In this document: piece after piece, positions 43,735 through 51,827 of the stretch
Layout of the letters: each line of letters starts with the position of its first letter
Position numbering within the stretch: position 1 is the first letter of the stretch
From: Chitinophaga hostae
GTDB lineage: Bacteria; Bacteroidota; Bacteroidia; Chitinophagales; Chitinophagaceae
Length of the DNA: 64,000 bases
Assembly: GCF_018224885.1 (NCBI RefSeq)
Contig: NZ_JAGTXB010000003.1
Coordinates: forward strand, 558,001 to 622,000
Reading direction: 5' to 3'
The notes under the pieces: generated by a model
What the model saw: only the letters and a program-made list of their open reading frames with translations
Databases searched by the model: none
Told to the model about the DNA's origin: nothing
Made by a program: the position numbers and the translations under genes

Positions 43735-44658
43735 CTATTTGATTAAAATGGTTCCGTCCTTATTTTTATGAATAGATAGTCTATAAGAAAGGGATATTAC
43801 TTTTAAGATATCGTCCAGGGTATCTGCCTCCTCAAAGGCGCCGGTGAACTTCAAACCTGCCGCAGCCTTGTTTACGCAGATAATCTTTACCCTATACAGT
43901 GTTTCTATCTCACTAAATACCGCCGACAATACCGACTCATTAAACATTAGTTTATTGCTGATCCAGCCGGTATTAACTGTTTGTTGGGTGTATATTTTTA
44001 TTTCCTGTTGTGTTTTGTTGAATACCAGCTCTTCTGCCTCACCCAGCTGCCGGGTTACCGTTTCTGCAGTAACCGCCACCCTGCCGGTTTTCACGCTCAC
44101 CTTTGGCGATTGTATGCCGATGCTGTCGGTGACCACAAATGAAGTCCCCAACACCTGCACTTTCAGGTTAGGGCCAGTAATAATAAATGGCGCTGTTGCC
44201 GGCATAACATCAAAAAATGCTTCTCCGTTAACTTTAATGCTGCGTTTGCGACCCCTGAAATACTTTGGATACATCATGGTAGTACCACCATTTAATACCA
44301 CCACCGAGCTATCCGGCAGCACCACCTTTTTTACCTGGTATTTTAACGCAGTCACCATTTGAACAGGCACAGGATTAAGCCAGTCCTGCAGCTCGAAGCG
44401 ATACACCAAAGCTGCCACCAGCAGCGATACGCTGGCTGCCGCCGCCATACTGTATTTCCAGATACTGGTTTTACGGGGTTCGTATATCGCCAACCGCAGG
44501 TTGTCGAGTACCTGTTGCCGCTGTATATCTGAATCGGCCGGCACCTCTTTTTCTGCCATTGCCTTATCCAGCCACTGCTGCAAAAAAGCCGCTTCCCTGC
44601 GGGAGGCATTCCCCGACAGGTAGTTATCGACCATTCTTTTAAACTGTGATATATTCAT
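43735..44658 (-). CDS. FecR-family anti-sigma factor
   Basis: 307 residues from ATG 44658 (an ATG at 44667 is also in frame). The N-terminal region VDNYLSGNASRREAAFLQQW should bind the sigma factor. The membrane span is about 70-90 (YSMAAAASVSLLVAALVYRF). The periplasmic part has LPDSSVVVLNGGTTMMYPKY and VNGEAFFDVMPATAPFIITG, then a DUF4974 C-terminus. It lies between the sigma gene and the STN receptor gene on one strand, the classic FecI-FecR-FecA order. The 95-nt gap to the receptor holds the heptad array. Confidence 0.93.
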   Translation of the reverse strand: MNISQFKRMVDNYLSGNASRREAAFLQQWLDKAMAEKEVPADSDIQRQQVLDNLRLAIYEPRKTSIWKYSMAAAASVSLLVAALVYRFELQDWLNPVPVQMVTALKYQVKKVVLPDSSVVVLNGGTTMMYPKYFRGRKRSIKVNGEAFFDVMPATAPFIITGPNLKVQVLGTSFVVTDSIGIQSPKVSVKTGRVAVTAETVTRQLGEAEELVFNKTQQEIKIYTQQTVNTGWISNKLMFNESVLSAVFSEIETLYRVKIICVNKAAAGLKFTGAFEEADTLDDILKVISLSYRLSIHKNKDGTILIK

Positions 44659-44729
44659 CCGGAACATGCTTCTATAGATATGTTCTCGGAAAGAAGGGGT
44701 TTGTCCCGAAGATGTACGTTAAGGAATTA

Positions 44730-45296
44730 TTAACTGATCATATCTATCAGCAACATCGCCATAGCAATATGATGGCGGAGCGCCTTCAGCGCTATATGCA
44801 GCTGGTTTCTGACTGTTTTTTCAGAGAGATTTAATTTGAGGGCTATCTCTGTAACAGATAACTGGTGACGGCGGCTCAGCAAAAATATCTCCCTGGTTTT
44901 TGCCGGCAGAGTGGTTAACTGTTCATCTATCTCCCGGAATACATCCGCTTCCTCCATCTTCTCCCAGATATTATTTAATACCGGCAAAATATATTCCTGC
45001 ACCCGGTCCAGCTCCTCCGGGCGGTTCATGATTTCCTGCAACTTTTTCAGTGACTGAAAGCGCACCGCCTGGAGCAGGTAATTCTCCAGCGGCCCTTTTA
45101 TATGCATTCGTTCCCTCCGCGACCAAAGAGAAATATATACCAGCTGCACCACATCTTTCGCATCATCGGCATTACCCAGGATCTTCAGCGCAAAGGCATA
45201 TAACACCGGCCAGTGACGGTTAAAGCACCTCTCAAAAGCCTTCTGATCACCGGCACGGATAAGATTCAGCAACTCGATATCTTCACTGGATTGCAT
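44730..45296 (-). CDS. RNA polymerase sigma-70 factor, ECF subfamily
   Basis: 188 residues from ATG 45296 (MQSSEDIELLNLIRAGDQKA); the frame is open to 45323. Region 2 has AFERCFNRHWPVLYAFALKI and DDAKDVVQLVYISLWSRRER. Region 4 has LTTLPAKTREIFLLSRRHQL followed by an HTH in SVTEIALKLNLSEKTVRNQL. It should be held by the FecR encoded 71 nt downstream and freed on ligand binding by the STN receptor. Likely targets are promoters of the operon 44658-28577. Confidence 0.93.
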   Translation of the reverse strand: MQSSEDIELLNLIRAGDQKAFERCFNRHWPVLYAFALKILGNADDAKDVVQLVYISLWSRRERMHIKGPLENYLLQAVRFQSLKKLQEIMNRPEELDRVQEYILPVLNNIWEKMEEADVFREIDEQLTTLPAKTREIFLLSRRHQLSVTEIALKLNLSEKTVRNQLHIALKALRHHIAMAMLLIDMIS

Positions 45297-45350
45297 GGCA
45301 GTAGTTTGAACAACGCGAGGCAAAATAGTGGATTTGAGATTGCCGGGGTT

Positions 45351-46493
45351 TTAAGTTAGTGTTATCTTTTTTTGTGAGATAACCCACACCACGGCCGCCA
45401 ACGCCAGTAGTACGATGCTCGTCCATGCGATATCATGCACCTGGTACCTGGCAATAGTCATCCCTCCTGCCATAGCACCAATCGTTACCGCCAGGTTACC
45501 ACAAGAAGTAAAAATGCTGTTCACAAACTCCGGCGACTCCGGCGCCGCCGCCGTCACATTAACATTGCTGATCAGGAAACCACCGGTGTGGATAAATCCC
45601 CAGATGATGATTACACCGACCATCCATTCCTTGTATGCTCCCACTGCGTACAGGATGATATGTGTTACCGCCAGGGTTGCAATAAATGCGATCGTAGTAT
45701 GCTTTATACTTCTGCTCAGCAGCTTCCCCGCCAACCAATTACCTCCCACACCGGTAACACCAAAGATCAACAGCATCGCACTGATTTCACTACCACCCAT
45801 CCGTGTAACACTGCTTAAATAAGCCGCCAGGTAACCATAGCTCGCATACATCGCCGACACCATCAAACATGCCAGCAACAACTGCATCCAAAGTGCCTTC
45901 TTCTTTAAAATATCTACCTGCGCACCTAATTTTATTCTCTCCTTTACCGGCATCCCCGGCAGCCACCATGCCATCCCTATCATCGAAATAACATTCACCA
46001 CCACGCATAACGCAAAAGCCGCCTTCCAGGAAAACAGATCCGCCATCAATGTCGACAACGGCACCCCCAGCACGCTCGCCACCGTAAAGCCACCAAACAC
46101 AATACCCACAGCCCCCGGCGCATCCTCCTTTTTTACGCCCGCCGCCGCCGCCGACAGTGCAATAGACCAAAATACCGGATGCAAAAATGCCGGCAACATC
46201 CTTGCTATCAGCAGCACATTAAAACTACCCGCTTCATAAGAAATAATATTGGAGAGCGTGAAAATCGCCAGCACAAACAACATCGCCTTCTTCTTGTTTA
46301 CGTTCGCAAACAGTAACGTCACCACCGGTCCGAATACCGCTATCACCAGCGCAAACGCACTTAGCAGCCACCCCGCCTTTTGGATCGTGACTTCAAAATG
46401 TGTCGCTATCTGCGGCAAAATACCTATTACCCCGAATTCGGTTGTCGCAATCCCAAATACCCCTAAAGCCAATAAATATAATGTTCGTTTCAT
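45351..46493 (-). CDS. MFS transporter, DHA1-type drug/sugar exporter family
   Basis: 380 residues from ATG 46493 (MKRTLYLLALGVFGIATTEF); the frame is open to 46532 but the added residues do not fit the family. Twelve hydrophobic segments are visible. Family landmarks are TTEFGVIGILPQIA in helix 1 and GWLLSAFALVIAVFGP in helix 2, as in AraJ/YdhP/PbuE-like exporters. It sits in the inner membrane and probably exports a small toxic compound or purine/sugar. It is divergent from an HxlR regulator, the usual partner of such exporters, with repeated operator-like sites between them. Confidence 0.9.
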   Translation of the reverse strand: MKRTLYLLALGVFGIATTEFGVIGILPQIATHFEVTIQKAGWLLSAFALVIAVFGPVVTLLFANVNKKKAMLFVLAIFTLSNIISYEAGSFNVLLIARMLPAFLHPVFWSIALSAAAAGVKKEDAPGAVGIVFGGFTVASVLGVPLSTLMADLFSWKAAFALCVVVNVISMIGMAWWLPGMPVKERIKLGAQVDILKKKALWMQLLLACLMVSAMYASYGYLAAYLSSVTRMGGSEISAMLLIFGVTGVGGNWLAGKLLSRSIKHTTIAFIATLAVTHIILYAVGAYKEWMVGVIIIWGFIHTGGFLISNVNVTAAAPESPEFVNSIFTSCGNLAVTIGAMAGGMTIARYQVHDIAWTSIVLLALAAVVWVISQKKITLT

Positions 46494-46538
46494 CCTGCTT
46501 ATTTTTACGCAAATTTGCAGGAGTAGCTTCACGCTTAG

Positions 46539-46583
46539 AAGTAGTTTACTTTTTAGTGTGATACTTACCTTTTTGAAAGTATC
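46539..46583. promoter_or_regulatory. Operator-like inverted repeats between MFS and HxlR genes
   Basis: AAGTA-GTT-TACTT (46539-46551) and GATACTT (46560-46566) paired with AAGTATC (46577-46583) lie in the 106-nt divergent region. They share the half-site AAGTA. HxlR proteins bind palindromes of this general kind between their own gene and a divergent target. Assignment is inference. Confidence 0.5.
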
Positions 46584-46599
46584 TTAACCAACGCGAGTT

Positions 46600-46956
46600 A
46601 TGCCGGAATTTTTTCACGATAGCAAATTATACTATACCCCCATTGAATTTGCCCTTAAACACATTGGCGGCACCTGGAAGATGCCTATCCTCTGGCGCCT
46701 GCACCTCCGCGTAATGCGCTACGGAGAGCTTAAAGCCGACATCCCGCATATCACCCATAAAATGCTCACCTCGCAGCTACGCGAACTGGAAGAGCTGGGG
46801 ATGGTAGAGCGGATCGTGTACCCCGTAGCACCACCAAAGGTGGAGTATAAACTTACACCCGCCGGCTTGCGGGCCGTGCCGGTGATAGAAGTGATTATGA
46901 AATATGGATTGGAGAAGATCAGGGAGGCAGGGGTAAAGTATCCTCCCTCCCATTGA
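46600..46956 (+). CDS. HxlR-family transcriptional regulator
   Basis: 118 residues, the standard length, with a single winged HTH. Motifs are ALKHIGGTWKMPILWRLHLR, RYGELKADIPHITHKMLTSQ, then LRELEELGMVERIVYP and KVEYKLTPAG. The usual N-terminal redox-active Cys is absent, so it is more likely to respond to a ligand or electrophile by another route. It is divergent from the MFS exporter, which is its probable target. Confidence 0.92.
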   Translation: MPEFFHDSKLYYTPIEFALKHIGGTWKMPILWRLHLRVMRYGELKADIPHITHKMLTSQLRELEELGMVERIVYPVAPPKVEYKLTPAGLRAVPVIEVIMKYGLEKIREAGVKYPPSH

Positions 46957-46995
46957 ATGCGTTTTAATTGCAGGATTGCGTAGTAAATTCGGATC

Positions 46996-47229
46996 ATGAA
47001 ACGAGCGAGGACTATATTGGTAATAGTAGCGCTGGCTGGTTTTTCCGGCGGCGCGCTTGCGTATTTTATGCCGACGGTGTATTATAAACCGGCGTATGTG
47101 GGCGGGGAGTGTACCGTGGCGTTTACGCCGTATTATAGTGTGACGAAGGATATGCGGATGCCGGGGAAAGAGGTGTTGATGGCGAAGGAGGCTGGGAGGT
47201 GTGAGACTTATATTATTGTTGGGGAGTAA
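46996..47229 (+). CDS. Short exported peptide 1 (77 aa)
   Basis: It begins MKRARTILVIVALAGFSGGALAYF, a signal peptide of the same build as the peptides at 47624 and 50846 (M-K-x-A-x, hydrophobic run, ALA-aromatic). The mature part of about 55 residues has two cysteines (GGECTVAF and GRCETYI) and no recognisable domain. It starts 39 nt after the HxlR stop on the same strand. The body does not align with the other peptides beyond the leader and the two-Cys spacing. Families of short exported Bacteroidota peptides such as NVEALA or DUF6520 are possible homes; I cannot confirm either. Confidence 0.65.
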   Translation: MKRARTILVIVALAGFSGGALAYFMPTVYYKPAYVGGECTVAFTPYYSVTKDMRMPGKEVLMAKEAGRCETYIIVGE

Positions 47230-47239
47230 AATTTTTTTT

Positions 47240-47458
47240 ATGAAGAAAGCAAGAATTGCGTTGGGGGTAATATTAGTCGGAGTGATAATCTCTTTTCTAC
47301 TTAGCTGGCCTGTTGGGAAGCTTCCGTGTCCTACTATTCAAACTATCACCCAATTCACTACATATGATAAAACCACGCCCAGTCGCGACTCATTTCCCCG
47401 TATATATTTTCCAGACGCAAAGGAGCCACAGGTTCTACTAGCAGCTAAAAATAAATAG
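47240..47458 (+). CDS. Short exported or membrane-anchored peptide 2 (72 aa)
   Basis: Starts at ATG 47240, 10 nt after the previous stop (an in-frame ATG at 47201 overlaps it). MKKARIALGVILVGVIISFL is a membrane segment or uncleaved signal with the same M-K-K-A-R opening as the neighbouring peptides. Only one cysteine follows (KLPCPTIQTITQF). The CPTIQTIT stretch resembles the ACPxIT end of the peptides at 47624 and 50846. It is likely co-transcribed with peptide 1. Confidence 0.6.
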   Translation: MKKARIALGVILVGVIISFLLSWPVGKLPCPTIQTITQFTTYDKTTPSRDSFPRIYFPDAKEPQVLLAAKNK

Positions 47459-47623
47459 CATTAGATCAAATTCAAATAAGAATCCGGCTTTAACCCCGGC
47501 ACCTGGGAACATCATGGCCCTTCTATCTCTGTAGAATTTACAAAAGAATAACAGTATCACTTCACGCATATAGACCACTCAATATCAAACCAAATTTTCC
47601 TTACCTCTAAACTCATTTTAATC

Positions 47624-47866
47624 ATGAAAAAAGCTAAAATCATACTCACAATTATCGCAACCGCCGCTATTAGCTCAGCCTCCTTAGCATTCAAAGCAAA
47701 CAGAGTCGGTAATCTCTTTTACATAAATTCAATTAACAACCAGTGCGTCTCCGCAACAATGCTACATTATATCGCAGACACCATTGGAGGTACGAGTACC
47801 ACACTCGCATCAACTCAAAGCGTAAATATTGCTTGTCCAATTATAACAGTAAGACCCTACCTTTGA
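47624..47866 (+). CDS. Short exported peptide 3 (80 aa), paralogue of the 50846 peptide
   Basis: Signal peptide MKKAKIILTIIATAAISSAS ends before LAFKAN. The mature part aligns along its length with the peptide at 50846-51088. Shared are F-Y after the leader, N/G-Q-C, L-x-Y-x-x-D-T, G-T, and ACPxIT-x-R near the end. Two cysteines are conserved. There is no known domain. An AT-rich 165-nt gap precedes it, and a hairpin follows. It converges on an S9 peptidase gene, as if the same module existed on both sides of that gene. Confidence 0.7.
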   Translation: MKKAKIILTIIATAAISSASLAFKANRVGNLFYINSINNQCVSATMLHYIADTIGGTSTTLASTQSVNIACPIITVRPYL

Positions 47867-47884
47867 ATGAGCATCATTATATCT

Positions 47885-47929
47885 GAACCCCTCAATCTTA
47901 ATCATCACAAACTTAGGTTGAGGGAGTTC
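47885..47929. terminator. Hairpin between convergent peptide and peptidase genes
   Basis: GAACCCCTCAA (47885-47895) pairs with TTGAGGGAGTTC (47918-47929) with one bulge. There is no clear T-run, so it is a weak candidate for a transcript end of either gene. Confidence 0.4.
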
Positions 47930-48004
47930 ACTACCGCTGCCAATACCTAAGTATCCCCCAGACATGCAATTTCATAATCCACTTCGATTGCAACACCATC
48001 TCCC

Positions 48005-50629
48005 CTAATATCTTGTCTTCGTTTCAACCATCCAGCCCGGCAGCTTTTTGCCTTTCAAATAATAGTCAAAAAACTCTTTCATTCGGACGCTAAAATCATC
48101 TTCATCTCTGCCCCAAAGACTGTGATTTCCGCCGTAAACTAACATCCAAGAATGTTTTCCTAATCTTCGAAGCGAAGTGAAAAACTCAATGATATTATAA
48201 AAACTACAAATATCATCCGATGCTGTATGCATTAACAACAATGGCGTAGTCAATTTATCGGCGGAAAATATTGCGGAACTCCGAATGTATGCAGTTTGTA
48301 TTTCCCATGGCGTACGCCCCATCCGCATCTGCCCTCTCTCATACATCCCTTGCATGCTTCCTCCAGATCCATTAATACTCCCGTAACTGCTAATCCAGTT
48401 TCCAATACCAGAAGCTGAACACGCAGCTGCAAATATATTGCTATGAGTAACCAAAAAGTTGGTTTGTATAGCCCCCCAACTGCAACCTTGTGCTCCAATC
48501 TTCCTACGGTCTACATAAGGAAAGTTTGCAACATACTCAGCTGCTGAAATTACGGCATCGTATGCACCCTGCATCGGATTCCCAACTTCATAGTATATAT
48601 CTGGGCAAAATACAAGATATCCGTTGCTAGCATAATAAGGAATATTAATGGCACATCCGCCATCTAACGCCCTAGGTACGATGTAAGCATTTAAGGCATC
48701 AGACTTCTTTTCATAATAATAAAAAATAACAGGATACCTTTTTGTCGAGTCAAAGTTCTCTGGTTTATATAGAATTCCCTGTATTTTTCTCTTATCAAAG
48801 GACATCCAAGAATGGAGCTCCGAGGTATACCAATTAAAGCCTCTTTCAGGATGCACATAACTTATCTCACTAAACGATTTGAAATCGGTGGTTGAAAAAA
48901 AATTAGGGGAGTCTCCGGCACTCATTCTTCTAACAATATATACTTCTGCGTCTCTTGCCTTTATGGGAGAATAATTGGCACCTTGAGGAATAGTGGGATT
49001 ATCAGTTACATTATAAATATATGGGCCCATTGTTAGTGAATCGGGATCCGCCTTCCCATCCGATAACACTTTGTAAAATCCATTATACTTCGTTTCTAAG
49101 TTGAATGCTGATAAAATGAGGAGTTCATCTCTTCGAATGGGTCGGTGAGAATATTGTTCCAATCCCGGAAAAAAAACAATATTATGCTTTTGCCCATAAC
49201 CATTTGTCAAATTCACTGGAGCAACCTTAGCTAGCGGATCTATTCGCCAAATATCACGTTGACCACAAACAAGTACAGCCCTATCATCTGTCTCCCACCC
49301 CACAATGGATCTACCATAACTTCCTTTATTAATATCCTTCATCCAATCCTCATCAGGACCTCGGCTAATACACCGTACTTCATGTGTGTTAGTCTGATAA
49401 ACATAATACTGTCTGTCTGATTTACTCAAATACAATACAAATTTACCTGTAGGCGATATCTCGGGCATTACCTCATTTTCCTTATCAAGATTTGTCAACC
49501 GAACTCGGCTCCCATCATTGACAGAAGTTAAAAACCACGAATACTTTCCCTTAACATTCCATCCTACCTCATCTCCCGGCACAACAATTTCCTGATGTCT
49601 AATTAATACTACCGTATCATTACTCCGTGGCAGGTACACCCAGTCTCTTTTCTCCGTCAGTCGCCATAATCGTCGCATAGGTATATTGAGAATTGTAATA
49701 TAGTTATTGACTATCGGTCTTTTTTGTTGCTGTGACAGTAGTTCATTGTCTGTATAGTTCCAAATATTGACTATTGGTTGACCGGGTTGATACCCAACAC
49801 TATCGCATTCAAGGACGTCAACAAATACCTGTTTTCCATCTTTACTAAAGTATCCGCTCCCTGACAAACGTGCTCCATTCTCAAGTGAAATCCTAAAATG
49901 GTCCACCTTACTCATTCCGTACTTAAAATACCATAAATCGCTCCCAGTAGAATCTGTTGTAAAAACAATTTGATGATGTTCATTATCCTGAATCGGCATT
50001 CGGACCCCTTTTCCTCTCCACAAGATGCTTCTATTACCTCTTCCAGAAAACAGCCATAAGGTTTGCTCACCACTTTCTGTTTGCTTCAATATCAGCATCT
50101 TGCTATTCCCAATACTCATGAACCATCTGCTCATTGAAAGGTTATCATCAATCTTTCTAGTTGCGAGATTTCGTACAATATACCTATCCGGGTCTGTCGT
50201 CAATTGATAAGTAATATAGTTGTCACTTAAGCTGAATGATAAAACATTTGGAACATAAAACATTTCATCGCGCCCAAGCGCGCATATACATAGACTATCA
50301 TTTGAATTTACCCACACCACTTGTGTCCCATTATCTGTAAAGGAGTACCATCCTTTGAGAGTTGATTGAATCTTCCATCTTTCAGAAATAGCTTGTAAGA
50401 TCAATGTATGAATCTTAGAATTTCCAACTTCAATAGTGTAACAACAGTATCTACCGCAGGAACTAATCTTTGCTAATGTAGCAGAAGCCCAATTATCATA
50501 TATACTTGTGTCAATTAACGGCTTATTCTGCTCCGTCACATGCATGCTGATGGAGTCATCTAGACTCTGTTGCCCATAACTGACTGAAAAAAAACAACAA
50601 ACAAAAATCAAATAACAAACACGATTCAT
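48005..50629 (-). CDS. S9-family (prolyl-oligopeptidase-like) exported peptidase 1
   Basis: 874 residues with a signal peptide (about 1-19, ending VSYGQ). A beta-propeller of about 600 residues (PEISPTGKFVLYLSKSD and similar) precedes an alpha/beta-hydrolase domain (about 615-865). The catalytic triad is visible: Ser717 in GAQGCSWGAIQ, Asp805 or 806 in HTASDDICSF, and His836 in YGGNHSLWG. The fold fits dipeptidyl-peptidase IV or acylaminoacyl-peptidase-like enzymes that cut short peptides. It shares design and much sequence with the S9 protein at 58237. It lies 216 nt downstream of a short exported peptide gene on the same strand, with a terminator between. Processing or degradation of that peptide is an attractive but untested role. 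Confidence 0.9.
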   Translation of the reverse strand: MNRVCYLIFVCCFFSVSYGQQSLDDSISMHVTEQNKPLIDTSIYDNWASATLAKISSCGRYCCYTIEVGNSKIHTLILQAISERWKIQSTLKGWYSFTDNGTQVVWVNSNDSLCICALGRDEMFYVPNVLSFSLSDNYITYQLTTDPDRYIVRNLATRKIDDNLSMSRWFMSIGNSKMLILKQTESGEQTLWLFSGRGNRSILWRGKGVRMPIQDNEHHQIVFTTDSTGSDLWYFKYGMSKVDHFRISLENGARLSGSGYFSKDGKQVFVDVLECDSVGYQPGQPIVNIWNYTDNELLSQQQKRPIVNNYITILNIPMRRLWRLTEKRDWVYLPRSNDTVVLIRHQEIVVPGDEVGWNVKGKYSWFLTSVNDGSRVRLTNLDKENEVMPEISPTGKFVLYLSKSDRQYYVYQTNTHEVRCISRGPDEDWMKDINKGSYGRSIVGWETDDRAVLVCGQRDIWRIDPLAKVAPVNLTNGYGQKHNIVFFPGLEQYSHRPIRRDELLILSAFNLETKYNGFYKVLSDGKADPDSLTMGPYIYNVTDNPTIPQGANYSPIKARDAEVYIVRRMSAGDSPNFFSTTDFKSFSEISYVHPERGFNWYTSELHSWMSFDKRKIQGILYKPENFDSTKRYPVIFYYYEKKSDALNAYIVPRALDGGCAINIPYYASNGYLVFCPDIYYEVGNPMQGAYDAVISAAEYVANFPYVDRRKIGAQGCSWGAIQTNFLVTHSNIFAAACSASGIGNWISSYGSINGSGGSMQGMYERGQMRMGRTPWEIQTAYIRSSAIFSADKLTTPLLLMHTASDDICSFYNIIEFFTSLRRLGKHSWMLVYGGNHSLWGRDEDDFSVRMKEFFDYYLKGKKLPGWMVETKTRY

Positions 50630-50713
50630 GTCTTCCAGGTTTCGTTCACAACAAGACTAAACTTCAATCATCATTGTCCCGTTTTAGCACTAGATTTCTC
50701 CGGCCAACCACAA

Positions 50714-50754
50714 AAAAGCTATCTCCAAGTTTCAGGAAACAGAGGAGATAGCTT
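50714..50754 (-). terminator. Strong intrinsic terminator after the exported peptide gene
   Basis: AAGCTATCTCC (50716-50726) and GGAGATAGCTT (50744-50754) form an 11-bp perfect stem, with a smaller GTTTC/GAAAC stem in the loop. On the minus strand TTTTTTG follows. It lies between the 50846 peptide gene and the S9 peptidase gene, so most transcripts of the peptide should stop before the peptidase. Confidence 0.88.
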
Positions 50755-50845
50755 CTTCAATTCAATAGTTAAAAGATACTTAAAAGTAGTCTCCACTTAA
50801 CATTGAAAACTATTTTTAAAATCCTTACTTCGTATCAGACTACAA

Positions 50846-51088
50846 TTATGCCTGGAATCTCAGGGTGATCTGAGGGCAAGCAGCAGTTGTAGATGCAGTA
50901 GACAAATTAGTAATGTAAGTTCCAGCATTTGTATCCACAACATATGGAAGAACTGTGGAAACTTTACATTGTCCCTGAGCATCAGTAGAATAAAACTTAT
51001 TAGAAGCTGAATTAGCTTTAAATGCTAATGCACCACCAATAACTGCGAGAACTGCAACAGCTGTCAATGCGAATTTTGCTTGTTTCAT
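50846..51088 (-). CDS. Short exported peptide 4 (80 aa)
   Basis: The leader MKQAKFALTAVAVLAVIGGA ends in LAFKAN, an excellent signal peptide. The mature part (about 55 residues) has two cysteines (QGQCKVS and TAACPQITLR), is Thr/Ala/Ser-rich and has no domain I know. It is a clear paralogue of the peptide at 47624. It sits between a thioredoxin-like gene (140 nt upstream) and an S9 peptidase gene, and has its own terminator, so it is probably the most abundant product of the cluster. NVEALA-like or DUF6520-like families are possible homes (from memory, not checked). Confidence 0.78.
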   Translation of the reverse strand: MKQAKFALTAVAVLAVIGGALAFKANSASNKFYSTDAQGQCKVSTVLPYVVDTNAGTYITNLSTASTTAACPQITLRFQA

Positions 51089-51227
51089 AATGATAGATGC
51101 TTTTTAAATCAAAAAGCTAAACTTTATTTTTATAAAAATCGCCTACTCATTTATAATGGCTTTCGGCTTCCCCATTTTGGGTTGATTGAACTTGCAAGAT
51201 ATCAATCACCCGTTATTGCGCAACATC

Positions 51228-51785
51228 TTACATATATCCATATTTGAAAATGTCATCAGATTTAACAATTCCAGGAAAAGCGGTGATAAGTAACTTCTGT
51301 CTATTATAAACTACGATGTAAGGAATACTTTCCGTTTTAAAATATGATCCAAATGCATACTTATAGTCAATTCCAACCCTGATGTTCGAATATTTTTCTA
51401 ATTGAAAGATCTTGTAGAATCGCTTCATATCTGAATAAGCATATGGAGTAATCAAAAGAAACTGAACATTTTTCAAACGATTCATCCCTTTAATTATCTC
51501 GTCCATTTCCGCTCTGCAATATGGACAGTCCGGCCCAAAATAAAACAGTACTACTGGTTCTGAGCTCTTTATATCTCTGACATTCAAATATGAAATGCTG
51601 TCGGAAAGCAAGATATCAATTGATGGTATAGGCTCCCCTTCATGTCCCGTTTTTATTGAATTAGTTGAAACTGCTATTCTACTTTTAGTAAATGGTGGTA
51701 CACCGATAAGTTTACATAATCCGGCAAATAACACCAATCCGGAAACAATTATGCCTATAACCAGTAATCGTTCTCTTCTTTTCAT
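51228..51785 (-). CDS. Membrane-anchored thioredoxin-like (TlpA-type) protein
   Basis: 185 residues. One N-terminal membrane segment (about 7-25) anchors a periplasmic thioredoxin fold (about 50-180). The redox site is CPYC (87-90) in FYFGPDCPYCRAEMDE; the cis-Pro loop is ESIPYIVVYN. TlpA-type proteins reduce or shuffle disulfides outside the cytoplasm. The partner could be the two-Cys peptide encoded next on the same strand. The fusion protein gene lies 42 nt upstream. No DsbD/MauE-like electron donor is seen in the window. Confidence 0.88.
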   Translation of the reverse strand: MKRRERLLVIGIIVSGLVLFAGLCKLIGVPPFTKSRIAVSTNSIKTGHEGEPIPSIDILLSDSISYLNVRDIKSSEPVVLFYFGPDCPYCRAEMDEIIKGMNRLKNVQFLLITPYAYSDMKRFYKIFQLEKYSNIRVGIDYKYAFGSYFKTESIPYIVVYNRQKLLITAFPGIVKSDDIFKYGYM

Positions 51786-51827
51786 TTCAAATCGTATTTT
51801 ATAAAATGATTAAGCCTAACAATACCC

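Noticed and set aside
45790..46170. Glycine-rich 126-codon minus-strand frame
   Set aside because: Shifted frame inside the MFS gene; the Gly richness reflects GC-rich codons of that gene.
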